A DNA stretch of 51,395 nt from an uncultured Verrucomicrobiota bacterium (GTDB taxonomy: Bacteria; Verrucomicrobiota; Verrucomicrobiia; Limisphaerales; AAA164-E04): assembly GCA_913061285.1 (NCBI GenBank), contig CAJXVR010000009.1, positions 1 through 51,395 of the forward strand, in the 5' to 3' direction. Shown piece by piece: positions 18,337-26,801 of the stretch; positions within the stretch are counted from its first letter, which is position 1, and every line of letters starts with the position of its first letter. The notes beneath the pieces were generated by a model, which did no database searches, was not told where the DNA came from, and worked only from the letters and a program-made list of their open reading frames with translations. A program made the translations under genes and the position numbers.

Positions 18337-21300
18337 CTACTTCCTGAGGCGGTAAAATTGCGGAGGATTCGTATTCTCTGGACGGTGCGGCGAAACACCA
18401 TTTCCAACATCATCCCACGTTAGAAGATCAGAAGACCGCTGCAAGATCACCCCCTCCTCCGCCCAACTAAGCTCGACCTGCCCGCCGATCAAACGAATCG
18501 CAATTTCAAACAACGTCGCCCCTGGCTCACGTGTCACCGTGACAGTATAAACCTTCATATTGCCTGCCCCCCCAGCCACCGCTATTGAAATAACATTGGG
18601 CCCGGCGATGAGATCGATCGCCCCCGATGCAAGGCCTGATACGAGCTCGTTGCCATTCACGGAAATCATCGCATTTGAATCCGCAGGCACAGGAAACACA
18701 GTCGTGGAATCACGGTCATTCTCTACCGCAATCGTGTATTCGGTCGTTTCCTGATCGAAGGCTGGACTGAGCGAACCGGCACTGAGCGAAAGAAAGAGCA
18801 AATTGACATTGGTCTCAATCGGCACCTCCACTCCGATCTCTCTGATAATTGTCAGCGTGTAAGTTTTGCTGCTCACTCCATCGCCAGCCGTGACTTGAAC
18901 AACAATTTCATTGGGCCCTTCGCTTAGCTCGATGGCCATTGATTGGACTCCTGAATCAACCGGTCCACCGTTCAACAAGAGACTCGCCGAGCTCTCAGCG
19001 ACTATTGGAATCAATGTCACGGAGCTCTGACTATTCGGATAGGTCGCCTCATACGAAGTGAGGCTGGGATCAAACGGAAGTGGCCCTGAGTCCGGAATCT
19101 CACTAAGAATCAAGCTTGCCAAATCGGCATTACTGCTCGCCGGACGATTGACATTCACTAGGTAAGTCTTCGACGCCACGCCGTCTGGTGCGGTCACCAG
19201 AATCCCATAGGTGTTCCCCCCAGCGTAGAGTGGCACGCTCTGACTATCCTGTCCCGAATTCAATATCTCGCCATTAAGCGACATCGTTGCTTCGGAATCG
19301 GCAAGCGTTGCGAGAAGACTCATGGAATCCGTATCCTCGGCCACATCAATAGAATACTCAGTCACCAAGGGATCAAAGGGAGGCAATAGCGCGCCGCCGC
19401 TCACTACAAGACTTGTCAACTCCGCGTTATTGCTAAAAGGCCGAATCACGTTAACGACATAGGACTGTGTATCGATTCTATTTTCCGCCGTCACTTCGAT
19501 CGTAATCGTGTTATCTCCTCGCGCTAAATCGACTGTGACCACGCCTTGATCATTTGGCCTTTCTCCATTGACCGTCAGACTGTTTCCGTCATCAGCGAAA
19601 ATCAGCGGCATAACGTCTAGTTTATCCATCTCGGCGTCAGCAATCGCCGTAAAGACCGTAGATACAAGGAGATTGTCGAAGAGCGGCGTGAGCGGGAGAG
19701 GTTCTCCAGTCTCTACTCGCAGCAAATCGAGATCAAGGAGTTCGGTACCATCCTGTGGTCTCGTCGTAATGAAAACTGGTGTTTCATTGGAAAGGCCATC
19801 TTGTGTCGTTACCTTGACAACAAATCTAGAGTTTTCTCCTAGCAGTGAAAGCGGGATACTGAGCGGTTCATCAGCCGATTGTTTCGGCTGAAACTCTCCC
19901 CCCTCGACCTTAAGTTCAATCGTCGATCCTGGCTCCACTCCCACCGGCCGTAGCACAGCAAGCTCCGTTCTGCTCGAGGCACTGCCCTCGAAAGAGGTTC
20001 CCCCTGTTTTCTCGGAATCAAAATTGACGGCAAAATCCAAATCAGCAAACGGGTCCCGTTCAGTTTCTTCGGAAAACACCAGGTAAATGTCATCGAAACG
20101 ATTCGAATCCTGCAGGTCAAGATTGCTGGCTCGTGATTGAAAGCTGACAACCTGTCCGTCACTCGAGATCGATGGCGCCGTGGAATTTCCATTTCCCTGC
20201 TGCCCATCAGGACTGATTGATTTGAGTGTCATGGTGTCATTAAGAAGGTCTTTGACAAAGATATCGGTCTGTCCATTCACATCGCCCTCCACCAACTTTG
20301 AGGAGGTTGATTCGAAGGCGACGAATCGACCATCTCCGGAAATCGCCGGATTGATCGAATTTCTTGAAGTCTCCTCAACCCCATCGTAGCTCGAGGAAAT
20401 CCATCTCGTGCTTCCTTCAACACGGTCATATACAAAGACATCGACACCCCGGTTTGTGTCGTAGAAATCGATATCTTCATGATCGGATTGAAACGCCACG
20501 TATCGACCATCGGCTGAGATAGACGGAAGACTCGACTCATCTCCATCAGCATCGAGTCCCAATCGGGTTCCTGAAATCCCTTCAATACTCCGACTCAGAC
20601 GATCGAAGAGATAGATCTCTTGAAACTTGTATCGCTCATTACTGTTATCGCTTGAGCTGCTGATATTATACTCAAACGCGACGAATCGACCATCGGCGGA
20701 AATGACAGGATTGAGTGAATTCCGATTGGTTTGGATATCAGCAAAGGGAACGGCAATGCCAACAATGGTATCTTCAATACGGTCTCTGACATACACATTC
20801 ACATTACCATTTCTGAAGCCCGAGATGAGATTATTCGCTCCGGAAGCAAAGGCAACATAGCGTCCATCGGCAGAGATTGAAGCATCTCGTGATTGCTGAT
20901 TTGACTCACTGCCATCCTCAGTCAACGATACCCGTTCGATGCTATCCATCGTTAGATCATAGACAAAGATATCTCGTCCTGCACTCTGGCTCGTTCTCCC
21001 GTTTCTGTCGTCAGGAACCAGAGTCGACGCTTCAGACTGAAAAGCTACGTAGCGGCCATCGGCAGAGATTGAAGGATTGCTCGATTCAGCGTCACCCTGC
21101 GCCCCATCATTGCTCACCGAAATTCTTTTGATCGTTCCCGTTTGGCGGTCATGGACAAAGACGTCCGTTTGACTATTCGTATCATCAGCAACCAAATCAT
21201 TGGCACTCGACGAGAATGCCACAAAACGGCCGTTCGCCGACAAAACGGATTCTTCGCCTCTTCCAGGTTTTGAAATCCATTCGAGCCCGTCAATCACGCG

Positions 21301-24300
21301 GGAAACATGGATCCGATACGAGCGAGCTAGTGAGCCGTCTTGAGCCGTCACCTTCACTTCAATGACGTTCTTACCAGCCGCAAGATCGATAGGACCCGAT
21401 TCCATCCCGGAAGCGACCGGCACAAAGTCGCCTTCATTCACATTCACTTCGATCATCGCCTCTGGGTGCGTGGCCGTTGGCGTGACTGTCGCGATATTCA
21501 CGTCATTTTTCAACGTGACCTCATAGACTGACGCCCCCGAAAAGAATGCCGGTGAAAGAACGCCAGCGCTCGTCGCGAGTGCGGTCAAACTGGCATCAGA
21601 TTCGGATGCTTTCTGGCGATCAATGGCGATACTGTAAAGGGATGACTTAACGCCATCGGCACCAACAACCTGCACATCGACCGAATTAACGCCTTCCTTG
21701 AGAGAAAGAGGCGAAGAAAGCTCACCGGAGACTAGCGGCAGAAAAGCACCAAAATTGGTCCTTACTTCGATTGACGACTCCGAATCAGCAGTCGAAGCAA
21801 AAACAGTCGTGCTTGCGACCTCATTCGCAACAACAGCCCGGTATATTTTTAGCGCCGGATCGAAGGCCGGAGAAAGGCTCCCATCAGAAATGACCAAGGC
21901 TCCAAGCTCGCCGACAGCCGCGACACGCGTCGCACGCTCTACCGTAATCGTATAGGACTGCGAAGACACTCCGTTTTGGGCCGTCACCTGCACTTCGATC
22001 GTATTCTTCCCCGGGACCAGGAGAATGTCTTCAGAGGCCTTTGGTGTGCCAAAACTCGCACTGGGGACCGGAACAAATTCCCCTTCGTTGACTCGAACCG
22101 CCATGCTCTGACCGCGGGCGCCGGCTGCGGGTCTCATAGCGACACTCGTTAGAGAAGCGGGGACTGTAACCGTGTAAGCATACTCAGTCGCTTGAAACTT
22201 AGGACTCAAGGGGCCGCCGCTAAAAGTCAACCAGGCAAGGCTAGCATCGGCCTTTAATTTAGACTCGATTGCTCCTAAATCCGGGGCCGATCCAAAAGGA
22301 CGACAGCACTGAGAATTCTGATCGACCGAAGGGGTATCCGCAGTTTCAACTCCAGCGTCAAGCACTGGGGACCCAATCAAAGGAGCCAAGTATCGCCCGT
22401 CGCGTAGGGAACCCAATAAAGGATCGCCCAGGAGAGGTTCAGGACCGGAGAGGCGTGTACCTGCATGAACTCGAAGTAGATTGGCATGCAAGGCATCGTA
22501 GTCTCCATTGAGATCAATCGGGTTATTCTGGAGATCAAGATTATTGGCCACGATCGAGTTCTCAAGAAGGGTTTTGGCCGGCGCATCACTGTGAATTCCG
22601 GCCCCGATGTTTTCGACCACCGTACAGTGTCGCAAGGTCACACTCCCGTCGCCACTACTATGAAGTCCGCCGCCTAGCCCACCAGTCGCACCATTACCAC
22701 TGAGCGTCGAATTCTCGATCAATCCCATTCCACCAAGATTGGTGATCGCACCGCCTGCATTGCCGCCATTGCCAATCAAAGCGCTTCGCTCAATGAGAAA
22801 CCCCGCTTCCTGAACAAAAACTGCGCCTCCTTCGTCCCCGTTATTCCCGGATAGCTTAGACTGGCGCACCTCTAATTCAGATCCAGTCGCGCTGAAGATT
22901 CCTGCGCCCTTGGCTGCGGTGTTTGACGATAGGACAGATCTCTCAATAATCAGTTTTCCTCCTGATCCGTTATAGACGGCACCACCCGCTAGCGTCGCCG
23001 TATTGATCGAGACTTCACAATCAAACAAGGTCAACATTACTCCGTCATTCCGAATTCCACCTCCATTGTCAGCGCTTCCTCCGGTGATTCTAAGCGAACG
23101 TAAATCGGCTGTCGTCCCAGGACCAACCTCGAACACTCTGAACCCCTCCGCCGCATTGATCGTGACTCGATCAGACAAGGACGTTGCATCGATCGTGATA
23201 TTAGAATTCAGTACCAAAGGAGCGTTCTCGAGCGCAATCGTCGCTCCTGATAACGAAGAAGCAAATTGAACCGTCACCCCTCCCCCAGCATTCGAAGCGA
23301 CCGCAATCACCTCGCGGAGCGAGTCCCCAAGGCCTCGACCGAGCACTCCATCATTCTCGTCTATAGCCGTCGTGACACGGAGCGATGAGCCAGTCGTAAA
23401 AGAGCTAATCCCACTCGAAACCAGCGTGTTGCCTTGATGGGAATCGAGTCTCCAGAAGTAGCGTGTGTTTTGATTAAGCACTCTACCTAGTGTGAACGGG
23501 GACGTCTTGAATCCCAATGATTCCAGTCCGTCTGGCGTATTCCCGAAAAAGACCTCGTAGTCCGTATCGGTAGCACTCGACCATGAAAGTGTCGGTTGAA
23601 CGCTGACGCCGATCTGATTCTCTTTGGGAAGCGTGCTTGAAGCGGGAGCAATAATTTTCACCTTTTCAGGCCCGGTAATCTCCAAGGTGTAGTCCCCGAA
23701 TGATGTGTTGAAGAGCCCCGTGGTGACTGCGTAATAGCTCACACCCGGATGCAACGAAATCGTTGCCACATTAGCAGGGCCACCGCGACCCCCACTAACG
23801 ACATTCGTCATCGCCGCCCCCGAATCGAAGCCAACGGAGTAGAGCAAAAGGAAGAGATCCCAGTCGGCCGTGCTTGGCGCCTGGCTGGTGATCCGATACT
23901 TCGCTGGAGAAGAAACAGAAAAAGCAACGACATCATAAGGGGTCGCCGTCGCGGATGCGGATAGCTCGGTTGGAGGGCGACCTTCCCCTGGGCGCTGCCA
24001 AGACGGACGTCCTCGCGTCGATCTGTCGACAGAGACAGTTTCGTTCCCTACGCCGGTCAGTGTGAGAGCATACGATTCCTGCGTCGGATCATTACTGGAG
24101 AAATGCAAAGTCGCCACCTTCAATCCAGGGCTTGTCGGAACAAAACTCAATCGTAGATTCGTACTGACTAAGGGACCGATTTCGGCCGAAGGCAGATCCA
24201 GGACCTTAAACATTGATGCGTCAGGGCCATCAATGAGGAGATCGTCCCGAAGGCCGCTTAGTGGCAGATTCCCGCGGTTGGCAATGGTTGGAAGAAGGTA

Positions 24301-26502
24301 GAGAGCCTTCCCAATATCGATATTGCCAAAGCCCATTGAATCAGCGTGTTTCTCCAGAATTCGTTTACCCGGTTCGATCAACTGGAACGAAGAATCCGCT
24401 TGAACTTCAAGAGCGCCAATCGTGGGTTGAGTCCGATGTCGCGCCTTACCATTCTGGTCAACACTGACAAGAATACGTTTCCCGCCCTTCAGTGCTGGAG
24501 ACCCCGTATCAGGAAGCATACTCAATGAAACCTTTTCCGTGTCACCGTTTTCTCTGAGTGACCTGAGCAGGGGATTCTCTCTTATTGGAGACACGCCTGT
24601 GACACTCCCACTAAACTGTGCTCCGATAATGTTTGGCGCCGACGCGGTGAACGTTCCTTCGAGATCATCAAAGGCATTCACAAAACGATTTCCAGCGATG
24701 ATCGAATTACTCAAAGACACCCGCCCCTTCGGATGATTTACGATTCCAGCACCGATAAAGAAACTGTCGTTAACGTTATTCACCACCGTACAGTGACGAA
24801 CTGTCAGAACTGAGCGTCCATTGTAGACACTGGCGTATTCAGCAGTGTTATCCACGATCGTCGAATTGGTGATAAAACAGGTACCATCGGGTTCCCCGTC
24901 AATACTCCCATGAAAAATGGCACCGCCACGGCCCTTTGCGACGTTGTTGTAGAGCGTGCAAGCCGTCACCTCGAGTCTCGCGGCACCGGAATAGATCCCC
25001 GCCCCGTGCCCCTCAAGATTGCCTTCAGCAGCAAAACCACGGGTTATCGTCAGTCCTGACAGTTTGACGTGGACGGGTTGGCCGATGGCGAAGACCCGGC
25101 TATTATTTCCCCCACTTATGATGATACCATTCTTTAAATCACTCGCATCAATTGAGACATTCTTATTAATCAAGAGCCTCGAAGAGAGTTCGATCGTGGC
25201 ACCAGACAACGCTTTATCAAACACGATCTTCCCACCTTTAAAGTCACCGGCAGCGGCAACGCCCCCAATATTCTCTATCGCCCATCGCAATGATCCTAGC
25301 CCGGAATCATCTGTATTCGTCACGCGCCTAACACCATTCTGTCCAATGATCGCTTCGATTAGCCCCTTCCCTGGATAATCAGCAAAGATCATCCCAACCC
25401 GTCCGAGCCGAGTATCGGTGCCAGCCACAAACCCCCGGTTGATAAAATTCATTGTCAGCGTGTTGATTCCTTCAAAGGAAATCGTGCACGCCTTCCCAAA
25501 CCATCCAAAATCGACACAAGCCGTACGAGGAAAATCGCTATTAAAGTCCCCTCCACACCACGTTGTCGTGCAACCCGTCGCCAATCGAGGGGCACCCGTA
25601 CCATGCGACGAATGACCACTTGCTACAAAGTAGGGAAACGAACCGCCTGATCCATTCAGCCAATTCTGATAAAGCCCAGATGTCGTCGATGTCGTCGTGT
25701 GCCCGAGATGCCGTCTCACATTGAGCCATTTGTCATACTGATCCCAATTGGTCGTGAACTTGTATCGATTCTGAATAAAGGGATCGGATCCCTTCGGGGA
25801 ATCATCTTGTCCCACAGCACCATTCAAACTCGTGTCCAACCCAACCGAGGTCTTCTCCCTTGTTGGCATTCCCCAATGGGGAATCAAAACGATCTTTCCA
25901 CGAATTTCTTTTAGCTTCGGATTCTGAGACGTAGGTTTCCAAATCACGGACGCATATTTCGTTCGCAACTTATTCATTTCCTCTGCGAATCGAGCTGTCT
26001 TCACCTCGGCACCTGCTTCGTTTTGGATATCGATGAAGACACATTCATTCTTATTCGCCTTCAAAAAGGTCTCAACGACAGCAAAGACGTCTTCATCGAG
26101 TCCGGCATGCTGATAGGTGATGCCATGCCAGATTCTCATCCCGTCGTGCGGAAAAGCATCCAACTTCACCCGGATATCAAGGGCTCGAATGCCTGAAGCG
26201 AGTTGCTGGCTGAGGGTCATCGATTGGCATTCCGCCGAGTCTCCCCCGTACTTGGCCATCGATTCATGGGTGCCCGGAACAGAAAGATCATTGACCCTTA
26301 CCTCATCATCTAAAGCCTCCATCCAATTCGGATTGAACCCTGCTTGTCCATTGCTAAAGGCATCGCCGTGATAGTATCCAGGATTATTGTGAGCGCCTGC
26401 ACGAAAGACGGTAAGAGCAAGTCCCACAAGGAAGAGACGACAAAACAGCGATAACGAACGACGAGTCTCGGTAAACAAGAACGGCAGATCAGAGAATAGC
26501 AT
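18337..26502 (-). CDS. giant exported protein: PI-PLC domain, two beta-helices, cadherin-like repeats, seven-repeat PD40 propeller
   Basis: ATG at 26502 (the frame opens at 26559) puts a signal peptide first (LFCRLFLVGLALTVFRAGA). In residues counted from 26559: a PI-PLC X-type domain spans about 75-395 with the catalytic region LSVPGTHESMAKYGG and ALDIRVK...IWHGITYQH. A right-handed beta-helix follows at 410-715 (DSGLGSLRWAIENIGG), then a choice-of-anchor-like domain and an FN3-like domain. A second helix is at 1060-1435, three cadherin-like beta-sandwiches at 1437-1755, and seven PD40/TolB-like repeats (SISADGRYVAFQS pattern) at 1760-2170. More cadherin-like sandwiches lead to a C-terminal QRSSDLLTW...FYRLRK module. 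It is likely a surface protein with phosphodiesterase activity at its N-terminus. Confidence 0.85.
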   Translation of the reverse strand: MLFSDLPFLFTETRRSLSLFCRLFLVGLALTVFRAGAHNNPGYYHGDAFSNGQAGFNPNWMEALDDEVRVNDLSVPGTHESMAKYGGDSAECQSMTLSQQLASGIRALDIRVKLDAFPHDGMRIWHGITYQHAGLDEDVFAVVETFLKANKNECVFIDIQNEAGAEVKTARFAEEMNKLRTKYASVIWKPTSQNPKLKEIRGKIVLIPHWGMPTREKTSVGLDTSLNGAVGQDDSPKGSDPFIQNRYKFTTNWDQYDKWLNVRRHLGHTTTSTTSGLYQNWLNGSGGSFPYFVASGHSSHGTGAPRLATGCTTTWCGGDFNSDFPRTACVDFGWFGKACTISFEGINTLTMNFINRGFVAGTDTRLGRVGMIFADYPGKGLIEAIIGQNGVRRVTNTDDSGLGSLRWAIENIGGVAAAGDFKGGKIVFDKALSGATIELSSRLLINKNVSIDASDLKNGIIISGGNNSRVFAIGQPVHVKLSGLTITRGFAAEGNLEGHGAGIYSGAARLEVTACTLYNNVAKGRGGAIFHGSIDGEPDGTCFITNSTIVDNTAEYASVYNGRSVLTVRHCTVVNNVNDSFFIGAGIVNHPKGRVSLSNSIIAGNRFVNAFDDLEGTFTASAPNIIGAQFSGSVTGVSPIRENPLLRSLRENGDTEKVSLSMLPDTGSPALKGGKRILVSVDQNGKARHRTQPTIGALEVQADSSFQLIEPGKRILEKHADSMGFGNIDIGKALYLLPTIANRGNLPLSGLRDDLLIDGPDASMFKVLDLPSAEIGPLVSTNLRLSFVPTSPGLKVATLHFSSNDPTQESYALTLTGVGNETVSVDRSTRGRPSWQRPGEGRPPTELSASATATPYDVVAFSVSSPAKYRITSQAPSTADWDLFLLLYSVGFDSGAAMTNVVSGGRGGPANVATISLHPGVSYYAVTTGLFNTSFGDYTLEITGPEKVKIIAPASSTLPKENQIGVSVQPTLSWSSATDTDYEVFFGNTPDGLESLGFKTSPFTLGRVLNQNTRYFWRLDSHQGNTLVSSGISSFTTGSSLRVTTAIDENDGVLGRGLGDSLREVIAVASNAGGGVTVQFASSLSGATIALENAPLVLNSNITIDATSLSDRVTINAAEGFRVFEVGPGTTADLRSLRITGGSADNGGGIRNDGVMLTLFDCEVSINTATLAGGAVYNGSGGKLIIERSVLSSNTAAKGAGIFSATGSELEVRQSKLSGNNGDEGGAVFVQEAGFLIERSALIGNGGNAGGAITNLGGMGLIENSTLSGNGATGGLGGGLHSSGDGSVTLRHCTVVENIGAGIHSDAPAKTLLENSIVANNLDLQNNPIDLNGDYDALHANLLRVHAGTRLSGPEPLLGDPLLGSLRDGRYLAPLIGSPVLDAGVETADTPSVDQNSQCCRPFGSAPDLGAIESKLKADASLAWLTFSGGPLSPKFQATEYAYTVTVPASLTSVAMRPAAGARGQSMAVRVNEGEFVPVPSASFGTPKASEDILLVPGKNTIEVQVTAQNGVSSQSYTITVERATRVAAVGELGALVISDGSLSPAFDPALKIYRAVVANEVASTTVFASTADSESSIEVRTNFGAFLPLVSGELSSPLSLKEGVNSVDVQVVGADGVKSSLYSIAIDRQKASESDASLTALATSAGVLSPAFFSGASVYEVTLKNDVNIATVTPTATHPEAMIEVNVNEGDFVPVASGMESGPIDLAAGKNVIEVKVTAQDGSLARSYRIHVSRVIDGLEWISKPGRGEESVLSANGRFVAFSSSANDLVADDTNSQTDVFVHDRQTGTIKRISVSNDGAQGDAESSNPSISADGRYVAFQSEASTLVPDDRNGRTSQSAGRDIFVYDLTMDSIERVSLTEDGSESNQQSRDASISADGRYVAFASGANNLISGFRNGNVNVYVRDRIEDTIVGIAVPFADIQTNRNSLNPVISADGRFVAFEYNISSSSDNSNERYKFQEIYLFDRLSRSIEGISGTRLGLDADGDESSLPSISADGRYVAFQSDHEDIDFYDTNRGVDVFVYDRVEGSTRWISSSYDGVEETSRNSINPAISGDGRFVAFESTSSKLVEGDVNGQTDIFVKDLLNDTMTLKSISPDGQQGNGNSTAPSISSDGQVVSFQSRASNLDLQDSNRFDDIYLVFSEETERDPFADLDFAVNFDSEKTGGTSFEGSASSRTELAVLRPVGVEPGSTIELKVEGGEFQPKQSADEPLSIPLSLLGENSRFVVKVTTQDGLSNETPVFITTRPQDGTELLDLDLLRVETGEPLPLTPLFDNLLVSTVFTAIADAEMDKLDVMPLIFADDGNSLTVNGERPNDQGVVTVDLARGDNTITIEVTAENRIDTQSYVVNVIRPFSNNAELTSLVVSGGALLPPFDPLVTEYSIDVAEDTDSMSLLATLADSEATMSLNGEILNSGQDSQSVPLYAGGNTYGILVTAPDGVASKTYLVNVNRPASSNADLASLILSEIPDSGPLPFDPSLTSYEATYPNSQSSVTLIPIVAESSASLLLNGGPVDSGVQSMAIELSEGPNEIVVQVTAGDGVSSKTYTLTIIREIGVEVPIETNVNLLFLSLSAGSLSPAFDQETTEYTIAVENDRDSTTVFPVPADSNAMISVNGNELVSGLASGAIDLIAGPNVISIAVAGGAGNMKVYTVTVTREPGATLFEIAIRLIGGQVELSWAEEGVILQRSSDLLTWDDVGNGVSPHRPENTNPPQFYRLRK

Positions 26503-26801
26503 TACAAGAACGTCTTTGGATGGCGTATATGACCTTGATTCACTCTCCAGAATGAGCATTCACACCTGAAAACATGACAAAACCACCACAAACACGAACC
26601 AGCACCCTAAAGTAGGGGGGGGAAAGTAAGTAGCTTATTCTCCAAAAGAAAAATGGCACGCCCCAGCCAGCAGCAATAATTTTCGTTTTGGCGCAGCACG
26701 ACCTATCGCAGAGCTTGAATCGGAATGCATCCGACACTTGCTGCAATTCCAGGCCTCACCTATCCTCTAACAGCGATCAACCATCACCGAAACTGAAGAC
26801 T

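Noticed and set aside
18337-26502. Tandem DNA repeats in the giant gene read as a CRISPR or satellite array
   Set aside because: The repeats are protein-level PD40 and cadherin-like units with diverged codons, not regular DNA spacers.
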